A stretch of 47,002 bases of DNA, from NCBI GenBank assembly GCA_024639085.1, contig JAHEJB010000005.1:1-47002 (forward strand), read 5' to 3'. This stretch comes from Rubricoccaceae bacterium (GTDB lineage: Bacteria > Bacteroidota > Rhodothermia > Rhodothermales > Rubricoccaceae). The position numbers were made by a program, and so were the translations under genes. Of the stretch, positions 35,936 to 43,652 are shown in pieces (position 1 is the first letter of the stretch; every line of letters begins with the position of its first letter). The notes under the pieces are model-generated. The model was not told the DNA's origin. It ran no database searches and saw only the letters and a list, made by a program, of their open reading frames with translations.

Positions 35936-37567
35936 CTAAAGAGTCTGCTCAGGGATTAGCTCGTTGAGCAGGTGCTCGTTGGTAGGGCTGCGCTGAACCT
36001 GCTTGAGCAATGCCTGCATAGCCTCAACTGGATGCCGTTCTGCGAGCACTCGGAACAACATATGTCGCTGCCGCAACACATCCTCGCTCATCAAGCGCTC
36101 CTCGTTTCTCGTTCCGCTCTTGCGGACGTTGATAGCAGGATAAATGCGCTTGTCAGCAAGTTCGCGGTCGAGCACGATCTCCGAGTTGCCCGTCCCCTTG
36201 AACTCCTCAAAGATCACGTCATCCATCCGGCTGCCGGTCTCGATAAGTGACGTAGCAATGATTGTGAGTGATCCGCCTCCTTCAATATTACGCGCTGATC
36301 CAAAGATTTTGCGTGGCATCAAAAGAGCCCTAGAATCTAAGCCGCCGGACATGGTGCGTCCCGAGTTGCCACCCCAAAGATTAAACGTGCGACCGAGGCG
36401 CGTGAGGGAATCCAGGAGAATGACCACGTCGTGGCCCATTTCAACTAGCCTGCGTGCGTACTCGAATGCTAGTGTCGCTACCCGGACGTGATTGTCTTCA
36501 CCGAAGTCATTCGAGGAAGCAAATACTGAAGCAGCCGTGTTGCGTGTGAAGTCCGTGACCTCTTCAGGCCGTTCATCCACAAGTAGGGCAACCAGTTTCA
36601 CTTCTTTGTGATTCTCAGCAATGCCGTCCGCGATCTGCTTCAGCATCACGGTCTTGCCGGCGCGTGGCGGTGCCACGATAAGAGCACGCTGACCCTTACC
36701 CAGAGGCGCAACGAGGTCGATGATGCGCATCGAGTAATCACCAGAGCCCGTAACGAGGTTCAGCTTTTCGTTAGGGTAAATGGTCGTGCCAGCATCGAAA
36801 TCCTGGAATTCCGACCATTCTTCAGGGCTAACGCCCATGACCTCGTGAACCTCCGTTACCTGCCACGCACCTTTGCGCCCGGGCTTTATGATGCCTTTAA
36901 GCGTCACACCATCGCGCAGGTTGTACTTCTGGATTAGTGGCGGAGGCATGAAGGGGTCGTTGTCACCCTTTGTTAGAGACGTACTGACCTCACGCATGAA
37001 GCCAAATTTCTTGTCACCAATCAACTCGAGCATGCCCTCAATTGGCTCTCCTGGGTGGCTTCCGCTGTCATTGCGCTTGCGGTCCTTCTTGCGATTCTCG
37101 CGGCGCTCCCCACGCGCGCCGCTACGATCATCGCCACCTCGCGCGGAACGGCCTCTGCCTCCGTCCGGGCGTGTTTGCCCATTGGAGTTGGGCTCGCTGC
37201 CCCCCCTCGGCGCTCGTGCTTGTCGAGCTGGCTTCTTTCGACGCGAGTCGCTCTTGGTGAGGTCAATTGTACCGTATTCCGCCGTGGGAGTCGGCTCCGC
37301 AGGAGATTCCTCGGCAGCGGCCTCTTCGACAGGCGTTGACAGTTCTTCAGATCCCTCTGGGAACTCGTCTGGAGCATCGGAGGATGCCACCGGACCTTCA
37401 TCAGCTACTTTTATGCGCTTGCGGGTCCGAGGTTGTGTGGAACGCGGTTTGCGTTCTTTCTTTGGTTTCTCTGACGCTTCGGGCCCGTTATTGGGCTCGT
37501 TGGCCGGCTGAGCTTCATCGCTCATCTTGTCGTCAGGATCGTTCTGGCCGAACAGGTCGTCTGCCAT
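35936..37567 (-). CDS. rho: Transcription termination factor Rho
   Basis: Rho is a ring-shaped RNA-dependent ATPase that ends transcription of untranslated RNA. The 543-aa protein is longer than E. coli Rho (419). The first ~175 residues are low-complexity, rich in Glu, Lys, Arg, Pro and Gly (for example GGRGRSARGGDDRSGARGER), and no Rho N-terminal helix domain is visible there. From about 177 the RNA-binding domain (EGMLELIGDKKFGFMRE) and then the ATPase core (about 270-540) are well conserved. The Walker A is APPRAGKT (299-306), with Arg where E. coli has Lys, and DERPEEVTD follows at 331. Disordered N-terminal extensions are known for Rho in several phyla. The terminator follows 18 nt after its stop, and a long leader precedes it. 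Confidence 0.95.
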   Translation of the reverse strand: MADDLFGQNDPDDKMSDEAQPANEPNNGPEASEKPKKERKPRSTQPRTRKRIKVADEGPVASSDAPDEFPEGSEELSTPVEEAAAEESPAEPTPTAEYGTIDLTKSDSRRKKPARQARAPRGGSEPNSNGQTRPDGGRGRSARGGDDRSGARGERRENRKKDRKRNDSGSHPGEPIEGMLELIGDKKFGFMREVSTSLTKGDNDPFMPPPLIQKYNLRDGVTLKGIIKPGRKGAWQVTEVHEVMGVSPEEWSEFQDFDAGTTIYPNEKLNLVTGSGDYSMRIIDLVAPLGKGQRALIVAPPRAGKTVMLKQIADGIAENHKEVKLVALLVDERPEEVTDFTRNTAASVFASSNDFGEDNHVRVATLAFEYARRLVEMGHDVVILLDSLTRLGRTFNLWGGNSGRTMSGGLDSRALLMPRKIFGSARNIEGGGSLTIIATSLIETGSRMDDVIFEEFKGTGNSEIVLDRELADKRIYPAINVRKSGTRNEERLMSEDVLRQRHMLFRVLAERHPVEAMQALLKQVQRSPTNEHLLNELIPEQTL

Positions 37568-37598
37568 GAACCTAGTGTGTTAGTGAATACGAATCCCA

Positions 37599-37614
37599 TC
37601 GCTTCATGAAGCGA
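37599..37614. repeat. 16-bp perfect palindrome in the rho leader
   Basis: TCGCTTCA is followed directly by TGAAGCGA. It lies 31 nt before the rho start codon and could be a protein-binding site on DNA or a hairpin in the rho leader RNA. The perfect symmetry is visible; its role is unknown. Confidence 0.6.
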
Positions 37615-38030
37615 GAGACAATGAAAATTGAGAAGAGGGGATTCCGCGCCGCCTGCGCGGGAACGATCAAGTGATACAGGACGCAAATGGTGCGAAATAC
37701 GCTGCAGCGTCTATAAACGGGGCGGCAATGAAAACGGACCCTTGCCTTCGTGGAGGCTGCGCACAAGCGCTCAGGGTAGAACTTGGGATGCGGCAGTCGG
37801 AATCTCCGCAGAGCCGTTAGTCCCAAAAATTACAAGCAACTATCGCGCCGCCCCGGCAGACTGTCTCCGCCTCTCCATCTCGACCCCACGCCAAAAGGCG
37901 TCTTGCAGGGCTCAATTCAACAAGGACGACCCGAAGGACCCAGCCCGCTCCGATATGCTCGGTGTGGTGGAAGCGGCCTACCACATGGTCAAATGCTCCC
38001 GACGGGCCCTACGTGTCTGTAACACGGATG

Positions 38031-38061
38031 CAAAGATAGGTGAGTTCCACATCGACGGCAA
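38031..38061 (-). promoter_or_regulatory. Bacteroidota-type promoter reading toward rho
   Basis: On the minus strand a -7 box TATCTTTG (38038-38031), matching the TAnnTTTG consensus of Bacteroidota sigma factors, lies 20 nt after a -33 TTG (38061-38059). Transcription should begin near 38024. This would give rho a leader of about 450 nt. It is the best match to this consensus I found between genes. Confidence 0.6.
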
Positions 38062-38140
38062 CTTTTCTTAGCCTCTAACTTGGTGATACACTGCCAATCC
38101 GACGAATTTCTTTGAGTTTCTGCATGTAGAAGCCACTCAT

Positions 38141-38157
38141 TTACAGAGGTTCTGTAA
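38141..38157. promoter_or_regulatory. Inverted repeat upstream of rnhB
   Basis: TTACAGA and TCTGTAA form perfect 7-bp arms around GGT, ending 25 nt before the rnhB start codon. The position and shape fit an operator, but no regulator is identifiable. Confidence 0.45.
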
Positions 38158-38182
38158 CAGAAAGACACACATCTTATCCTGA

Positions 38183-38827
38183 ATGACGAAGCATCCCCCA
38201 TCCGAGACATCTGCTCTAATCACGTATGGGTGGCCATCCTTCGAAATAGAGGGTGGATTCTGGGAGGCAGGGTTTCGCTATATCGCCGGGCTTGATGAAG
38301 CGGGAAGAGGGTGTCTGGCTGGTCCCGTGGTCGCTGCTGCCGTCATACTCTCGAACGATGCGTCAATTCCCGGTCTGAATGATTCTAAAAAACTCACAGG
38401 CAACCAGCGCGAGTTACTAATTCCGATCATCAGAAGAGAGGCCTTGGCTGTAGGCGTTGGTCAATGCTCGCCGACCGAGATCGACCGGTTGAACATTCTT
38501 CAGGCATCACTAGAGGCCATGCGCAGGGCAATCGAAGCTCTCGCGTTACCTCCAGACATGTTGCTTGTCGATGGAAATAGAAGAATCCCCAAGCCGCCAT
38601 GTCCCCAGGAAACAGTGGTTAAAGGAGACTCCAAAAGCCTTAGTATCGCGGCGGCATCCGTGGTGGCCAAGGTCACGCGCGACAAGCTAATGGTCGAATT
38701 GGATTCGGATTTTCCTTTCTATGGCTGGGCAGCACACAAAGGATACCCTACGGTAGTTCACTATGACGCACTCGCCGCTCATGGCCCCAGTCCGCACCAT
38801 CGACTTTCGTTTAAGCTTGTTCGCTGA
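38183..38827 (+). CDS. rnhB: Ribonuclease HII
   Basis: RNase HII removes ribonucleotides from DNA and RNA from RNA-DNA hybrids. The 214-aa protein has the opening acidic motif GLDEAGRGCLAGPVV with D38 and E39. A further Asp lies in LLVDGN, and another in VVAKVTRDKLM, giving the four-carboxylate metal site. The segment KGDSKSLSIAAASVVAK is characteristic of the family. The first 30 residues are less conserved and form an N-terminal extension. It reads rightward and its last 17 nt overlap the converging aroK gene. An inverted repeat stands shortly before the ATG. Confidence 0.94.
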   Translation: MTKHPPSETSALITYGWPSFEIEGGFWEAGFRYIAGLDEAGRGCLAGPVVAAAVILSNDASIPGLNDSKKLTGNQRELLIPIIRREALAVGVGQCSPTEIDRLNILQASLEAMRRAIEALALPPDMLLVDGNRRIPKPPCPQETVVKGDSKSLSIAAASVVAKVTRDKLMVELDSDFPFYGWAAHKGYPTVVHYDALAAHGPSPHHRLSFKLVR

Positions 38828-39362
38828 TTTGGCCAGCTATCACGTCTGCTACAGCCTGGGGACTCAAGCCGTCTGCATCTACGATCTGGCTTGCTTGAAC
38901 ATAGAACCTCACACGTTCGTTTAGGAGAAACCTGATCCGCATGCGGAGCAATTCTTTGGGCAGCATTTTCCCGTCCTTGTCTAACAAAAGCGGCCGATCC
39001 GGTGTACCAGATAATCGCTCTACCAAAGAGGCCATCGACAGCTGCAAATAGACGACGGCCGCCGTGCTACCAACCATGTCCAAAGAGCTTTGATTGCACA
39101 ACGTTGCACCTCCTGTAGCAACAACAATTTGGTCCAACTCAAGCGTTTCTTTGAGTGCATGTGTCTCCAACTCGCGAAACATCGCTTCACCACTCTCTTC
39201 GAACACGTCACGAATCGACTTCCCAGCCAGTTCAACGACGCGACGATCCAGGTCAATAAAATTGTAGCCGAGTCGCTTCGCCAGCTGCCAACCAACCGTC
39301 GTCTTGCCACTTCCCATGAAGCCGACCAGATAGATACGTGATGAAATAGATAGCTGCTGCAA
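38811..39362 (-). CDS. aroK: Shikimate kinase
   Basis: This enzyme phosphorylates shikimate with ATP, a step of the pathway to chorismate and aromatic amino acids. The 183-aa protein has the P-loop GFMGSGKT (14-21), the shikimate-binding DLDRRV segment (38-42), and the lid region with TPDRPLL. The glycine triplet that binds shikimate reads G84-G85-A86, so the third glycine is replaced by alanine, an unusual change. The start is taken as TTG at 39362; the upstream stop (39389) leaves no ATG or GTG in frame. The 3' end overlaps rnhB by 17 nt, and the 58-nt gap to truA holds the divergent promoters. Confidence 0.9.
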   Translation of the reverse strand: MQQLSISSRIYLVGFMGSGKTTVGWQLAKRLGYNFIDLDRRVVELAGKSIRDVFEESGEAMFRELETHALKETLELDQIVVATGGATLCNQSSLDMVGSTAAVVYLQLSMASLVERLSGTPDRPLLLDKDGKMLPKELLRMRIRFLLNERVRFYVQASQIVDADGLSPQAVADVIAGQISEQA

Positions 39363-39420
39363 GACCAGGCTCGTTGTAAAACCAACCTAACTTCTCACAT
39401 CTGCAACCATACATCCACTC

Positions 39421-40224
39421 GTGCCAAGATTTCGCCTACTAATTGAATACGACGGGTCTTCGTTTCACGGCTGGCAGATCCAGCCAAACCAACCGACAGT
39501 GCAAGAAGCGCTTGAAAGTGCATTGTCCACAATTTTAAGGACGGACATTAGCGTTGTCGGCTCTGGTAGGACAGATACCGGTGTCCATGCACGTGGCCAG
39601 ATCGCCCATTTCACAACGGAGGGCGATGCTGATGAACCAAAGCTGCTGCGCTCGTTAAACGGCATTCTCCCAGACGCCATCGCTGTACTTGCTGTAGAGC
39701 AAGCTCCTGAGGACTTCCATGCTCGCTATGATGCGCGCAGACGCCTATACCTCTACTTTGTCTCCTCAGCGCCGCGAGCGCTTGATCGCCACCGCAGGTG
39801 GAAGCTTTGGCCGACGCCCGACTTTAATTGCATGAATCAGGCCGCCAACGAACTACTCGGTACACACGACTTCGACTCGTTCTGCATCACACAGTCGGAG
39901 ACGAAGAACCGCGTTTGCACGGTAGAACGTGCTATCTGGTTGGAGGATGGACGTAGGAACGATTGGCGATTTGAGATCGCAGCTGATCGATTTCTGCATG
40001 GCATGGTGCGTGCGATCGTTGGAACCCTCGTAGAAATTGGACACGGCAAGCGCCCCGTTGACGATATGACGAGGATTATTGCAGCACAGGATCGCCGCTG
40101 TGCAGGCCAGGCTGCCCCGTCACACGGACTCGCCTTGGAGCGAGTGGAGTACCCCGAGCCGATCTTTTTTCAGTCGAAAGAGGCTGAGCCAATGATGGTT
40201 TCAACGCAGCCGATAAAGAACTAA
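39421..40224 (+). CDS. truA: tRNA pseudouridine synthase A
   Basis: TruA converts uridines 38-40 in the anticodon arm of tRNAs to pseudouridine. The 267-aa protein opens with the family N-terminus (FRLLIEYDGSSFHGWQIQP). The catalytic aspartate D52 lies in GSGRTDTGVHARGQ, and further conserved parts are LNGILPDAIAV and FHARYDARRRLYLY. The start codon is GTG at 39421; no ATG precedes the conserved start. It is the first gene of a rightward run to 44645. The next gene begins right after its stop codon (40222-40224), so the two are almost certainly co-transcribed. Confidence 0.95.
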   Translation: MPRFRLLIEYDGSSFHGWQIQPNQPTVQEALESALSTILRTDISVVGSGRTDTGVHARGQIAHFTTEGDADEPKLLRSLNGILPDAIAVLAVEQAPEDFHARYDARRRLYLYFVSSAPRALDRHRRWKLWPTPDFNCMNQAANELLGTHDFDSFCITQSETKNRVCTVERAIWLEDGRRNDWRFEIAADRFLHGMVRAIVGTLVEIGHGKRPVDDMTRIIAAQDRRCAGQAAPSHGLALERVEYPEPIFFQSKEAEPMMVSTQPIKN

Positions 40225-41586
40225 ATGGTGCTTCGACAGGCATATCTATGTGTGCTCGCCTCCGTCTTTCTTATGGGCTGTGATCGCCCCTTTGTTGCAA
40301 TTGATCCGCCAAATATTGAAGTGCTCAGTCCGGACTTGAGCGAGGTGCAGATTGATGAAGAAATCGACCTTCGCCTACGTGTTACGGGGTTGCGCCGAGT
40401 AACGCGCGTAGAGATCAACAGCGAGGAAGCGGCCGCATCGACGGAAGCAGATGTATTCGAATACAGGACCAGCCTCTCGGAAGGCACAAATACTCTTATC
40501 GTTGATGCAATTGATGCAGACGGCGAAGTAGGGCGCGACACGCTGTTTGCCGTCTACCTGCCCTACAGCACCGCTACCATTGCCGCCGCCACACTTCCAA
40601 AGCCTCTCGCAAACCACACGGCGACTACTTTGGCCGATGGGCGGTTATTGGTTGCAGGAGGATTCGAGTCAAGCGGCGCTCCATCTGCTACAGCCTATTC
40701 ATATGCGGAACAGGGCTTTGATTTCTTGATTGACGACCTTCCCGACGAACTGGCAAAGCCCAGAGGCGGACATACAGCTTCCTCCCTACAGGATGGCCGC
40801 ATTCTCGTCGTTGGAGGTTCCTCAACAGCCGATCCAGAGAATGAAAACGATTTTATCACGGCAGGAGAACTGTTTGACCCTAAGAGCGGTGAGTTCGCTT
40901 CCCTGGATTTTGGCGGAGAACCCGTACAACGAGCGTTTCACACGGCAACGACACTCTCCGATGACGGCCGAAATTTTGTGTACCTGTACGGAGGGCGGGG
41001 CATCGCCAATGGCTCCACGGTCATGACTCGTTCGGATATAACTGTACTCGAAGTACGATCACATCCATCGGGCGATTCGCTGATCAATGTCTCGCCCGGA
41101 GGAGCCGTTGGAGCATTCCCGGCGGTTGCGAATCACATCCAACTCCCACTTTCGGAGCAAAGTGAATTTCTGCGTTCGATTGCAGCCGGAACGTATGAGC
41201 CACCCGGTGGAGGCGAAAGCAACCAAGTCGCTTTTCGTTTTCTTTACACCCCTTCGATGTTCTTCTTCCCTTTTGAAGTGTTCGAAGAGGCGGTTCCCCC
41301 AATGCAAACGCGACGAATTGGCCACGCAGCCGCAACATTGCTTCCCCGCCACCCGATCATGATTGGCGGAAAAGACCCGGGAGGCACTGTTCTGGAAGGA
41401 CTCGAAGCTTTTTCGGACGAAGCTGGACGTTTCTATAGTTTCCCGGCTTCAATTACACTTCGCACAGCTAGATATAGCCATACTGCAACCTTACTTCCAA
41501 GTGGCCGAATACTGCTTCTAGGAGGAATTAACTCGGCCGGCACAACTATCAGTACAGCCGAGTTTATCCTCCCGGCACTTCCATAA
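40225..41586 (+). CDS. Kelch-repeat lipoprotein
   Basis: The 453-aa protein carries a lipoprotein signal with lipobox LMGC (Cys19). An Ig-like region (about 30-115, including VEINSEEAAASTEADVFEYR) is followed by at least five kelch-like beta-propeller blades. Their repeated cores are HTATTLADGRLLVAGGF, HTASSLQDGRILVVGGS, a degenerate HTATTLSDDGRNFVYLYGG, HAAATLLPRHPIMIGG and HTATLLPSGRILLLGGI. Each blade holds the typical double-glycine and an aromatic/His start. It probably acts in ligand or protein binding at the outer surface; no enzymatic site is seen. It begins at the base after the truA stop codon. The promoter is likely that of truA. Confidence 0.83.
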   Translation: MVLRQAYLCVLASVFLMGCDRPFVAIDPPNIEVLSPDLSEVQIDEEIDLRLRVTGLRRVTRVEINSEEAAASTEADVFEYRTSLSEGTNTLIVDAIDADGEVGRDTLFAVYLPYSTATIAAATLPKPLANHTATTLADGRLLVAGGFESSGAPSATAYSYAEQGFDFLIDDLPDELAKPRGGHTASSLQDGRILVVGGSSTADPENENDFITAGELFDPKSGEFASLDFGGEPVQRAFHTATTLSDDGRNFVYLYGGRGIANGSTVMTRSDITVLEVRSHPSGDSLINVSPGGAVGAFPAVANHIQLPLSEQSEFLRSIAAGTYEPPGGGESNQVAFRFLYTPSMFFFPFEVFEEAVPPMQTRRIGHAAATLLPRHPIMIGGKDPGGTVLEGLEAFSDEAGRFYSFPASITLRTARYSHTATLLPSGRILLLGGINSAGTTISTAEFILPALP

Positions 41587-41604
41587 CTCCGCGTGTAACG
41601 CACC

Positions 41605-41793
41605 ATGTTAATTCAGCGCATCCTAAAACTTATGCTTGTCGCGATCGTCCTGATCGTGGCCTTCGCACTCATCAGCGTTCTCTTCAAGATCGGGATGACT
41701 TTGCTGGGTATTGGACTGAAAGTGCTGATCCTACTACTGATCGTAGCCGCACTTCTTAGGTTTATCGAGTTGGTGCGAGAGCGCCGACATTAG
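41605..41793 (+). CDS. Small two-helix membrane protein, unknown
   Basis: The 62-aa product consists of two hydrophobic stretches (about residues 8-28 and 30-52) and a charged C-terminus (RFIELVRERRH). The hydrophobic pattern and the position between two genes of the same run, 18 nt after the kelch gene, make it likely to be real rather than a chance frame. I recognise no family. The amphipathic start (MLIQRILKLM) could also mark a membrane-associated peptide. No ribosome-binding site is apparent. Confidence 0.6.
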   Translation: MLIQRILKLMLVAIVLIVAFALISVLFKIGMTLLGIGLKVLILLLIVAALLRFIELVRERRH

Positions 41794-41840
41794 TTTTTTG
41801 GCTCGCGAGGGGTTGCCTGTCTTGTGGTTTTTCGGCTATC

Positions 41841-43157
41841 GTGGAGCCCGAACGCAATGTCGCGCGTTCAAAGGCGAATTTTATCTCCATACACGTGCAA
41901 GACATAATTACGGCAACGCCTGAGACGAAGCCTGCATCGCTATGCGTCCAGTCGGAAACGGCGAAACTGAGGCAAGTTGTAGTTCACACGCCTAGCGACG
42001 AGATGGCTCTCGTTTCGCCTGAGAACAAGGACGCGCTCCTCTTCGATGACATTCTAGACCTCAGCGTTGCGCGTGAGGAGCACCAGGTCATGTGTCGGCT
42101 CTTCGAGAAGATCGTTGGCGCTCCAGACGCTGTTCTCCAACTCTCACAGCTACTCCGCGAAGCATTCGATAACGAAGACGCTCGGCTTGATTATGTCGAA
42201 CGATTGTGCAAAGTCCTGCCAGAAAGAAATTACGAGGCGTACGCGGAGGAGCTACGAGCTCTAGATGCAGTGGAGTTGCACCGTTTCGCTATTACTGGAC
42301 AAGCTCCATTCTCGGTCTCCGCTTACCCCCACCCCAACCTTTTATTCACTCGTGATTTGTCTGCGGTTGTCGGCAAGCACGTAATACTGAGTCTTGCCGC
42401 GACGCCAGCCCGCTTACCTGAAAGCGTCATTATTTCGACGGTAATGCGCTATCACCCCCGCTTTGCCGATATCGCGGACCAGCTAATTGAGCTTCCAGAG
42501 CAAGTTTCTTTTGAAGGAGGTGACCTGCTCGTAGTCAATGAAAAACTAGTTTTAATCGGCCAGAGCGAGCGAACAAGCCTCGGTGGTGTCATGGCTGTGA
42601 CACGCGAACTCCTTGAGCGAACCAAAGTTGAGCATGTGTTGATGGTCAATCTTCCTAAGCAGCGCTCATGCATGCACCTCGACACTGTATTCACGTTTGC
42701 CGATTCCGTTACTTGTGTTGAGTTTCCTCCCATCATTGAAGAGGCGCGTGACAACGTATACCATTTCGAAGCCGGCGACGATCCTCGAACTTTCCGAACA
42801 AGGGTTCTCCCTAATCTGAAAGAGGCTCTTGTGGAGATGACTGGGCTGGACATCACGTTCATTCCCTGCGGAGGCGAGGAACTGATCTCCCAACGACGTG
42901 AGCAATGGACCGACGGCGCAAATCTGTTTGCCCTGGCGCCTGGCCTTGTCGTCGGTTACGAGCGAAACAGAAAGACGTTTGCTTCACTGCGTGAGCACGG
43001 ATTTCATGTGGTAGACGCCGAGAGCTTCCTTGATTTCTACGAAGGCAACAACGTAGGCGGGAATGAACGAATGGCCGTTAAACTGACTGGGCATGAGCTT
43101 TCGCGTGGCCGGGGGGGGCCGCGATGTATGACGATGCCACTGGCCCGAGAAGCGTAA
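41841..43157 (+). CDS. arcA: Arginine deiminase
   Basis: This enzyme hydrolyses arginine to citrulline and ammonia through a cysteine-thiouronium intermediate. The 438-aa product has FTRDLSAVVG, SFEGGDLLVVNEKL, HLDTVFTFADS and FIPCGGEE. The active-site C429 sits in GGPRCMTMPL, near the C-terminus as expected. The GTG at 41841 is the longest start; GTG at 41895, giving 420 aa, is closer to usual lengths and is a real alternative. The ornithine carbamoyltransferase and carbamate kinase genes that normally accompany it are absent nearby, so it may serve acid or nitrogen supply, or another guanidino substrate. A run of eight G residues (43111-43118) lies just before the cysteine codon. Confidence 0.88.
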   Translation: MEPERNVARSKANFISIHVQDIITATPETKPASLCVQSETAKLRQVVVHTPSDEMALVSPENKDALLFDDILDLSVAREEHQVMCRLFEKIVGAPDAVLQLSQLLREAFDNEDARLDYVERLCKVLPERNYEAYAEELRALDAVELHRFAITGQAPFSVSAYPHPNLLFTRDLSAVVGKHVILSLAATPARLPESVIISTVMRYHPRFADIADQLIELPEQVSFEGGDLLVVNEKLVLIGQSERTSLGGVMAVTRELLERTKVEHVLMVNLPKQRSCMHLDTVFTFADSVTCVEFPPIIEEARDNVYHFEAGDDPRTFRTRVLPNLKEALVEMTGLDITFIPCGGEELISQRREQWTDGANLFALAPGLVVGYERNRKTFASLREHGFHVVDAESFLDFYEGNNVGGNERMAVKLTGHELSRGRGGPRCMTMPLAREA

Positions 43158-43160
43158 GCA

Positions 43161-43652
43161 ATGTCGTTGAATTCGATTCTCGATCCGCACCGCCGCTGGA
43201 TGCGTCTTGCCTTAAAGGAGGCAGAGCAGGCATTCGAAGAAATTGAGGTTCCAGTTGGCGCCGTTATTGTGAAAGACAACGTACTTGTTGGGCGTGGACA
43301 CAATCAGGTTGAGCGACTGAACGACCCAACCGCCCATGCCGAGATTCTGGCCATTTCGGCAGCTTGCGAAACCGTAGGTTCTAAATTTCTGGATGGCTGC
43401 ACACTGTACGTTACGCTGGAACCGTGCCCGATGTGCGCAGGGGCTCTGGTTTGGTCCCGCCTTAGCAAACTCGTTTTTGGCGCGTTTGACGAGAAAGCAG
43501 GTGCCTGCTCGACGCTCTATTCTATCCCACAAGACAAAAGACTGAACCATCAGTTAGAGATTGTGTCAGGAATCGAAGCCGACCTAGCCTCTGATATGCT
43601 TCGACGTTTCTTTCTTGAGCGAAGGGTTGGCTCTTCTGGAGACGGTCGATAA
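43161..43652 (+). CDS. tadA: tRNA-specific adenosine deaminase
   Basis: TadA deaminates adenosine 34 of tRNA-Arg(ACG) to inosine. The 163-aa protein has the zinc-binding and catalytic HAE (H59, E61) and PCPMCAGALV (C89, C92) pattern, with KDNVLVGRGHNQ before it. The length is that of the usual TadA. The C-terminal part (EADLASDMLRRFFLERR) matches the family helix. It begins 3 nt after arcA and is followed immediately by the next gene, so it belongs to the truA run. A cytosine deaminase is excluded by the TadA-specific sequence. Confidence 0.93.
   Translation: MSLNSILDPHRRWMRLALKEAEQAFEEIEVPVGAVIVKDNVLVGRGHNQVERLNDPTAHAEILAISAACETVGSKFLDGCTLYVTLEPCPMCAGALVWSRLSKLVFGAFDEKAGACSTLYSIPQDKRLNHQLEIVSGIEADLASDMLRRFFLERRVGSSGDGR

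Larger units (their letters stand above)
37568..38182. other. 615-nt gap between rho and rnhB, likely rho leader plus rnhB promoter region
   Basis: No convincing gene lies here; the open frames show no signal, domain or conserved start. The stretch holds several hairpins: a 16-nt perfect palindrome (37599-37614), CCGCGC/GCGCGG (37644-37660), a 12-nt palindrome ACGCTGCAGCGT (37699-37710), ACGCC-AAAA-GGCGT (37888-37901), and a TGTGGT/ACCACA stem near 37964-37986. A Bacteroidota-type promoter on the minus strand (38031-38061) would produce a transcript running about 450 nt into rho. A short inverted repeat (38141-38157) stands before rnhB. I tried to see RNase P RNA, tmRNA or SRP RNA in it and recognised none of their signatures. 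Confidence 0.7.

Noticed and set aside
36873-37511. 212-codon open frame opposite the rho N-terminus
   Set aside because: It is an antisense shadow of the low-complexity Rho extension, rich in Ser and Arg, with no domain.
37628-38071. 147-codon open frame in the rho-rnhB gap
   Set aside because: No signal, domain or codon pattern; the composition fits the surrounding non-coding leader.
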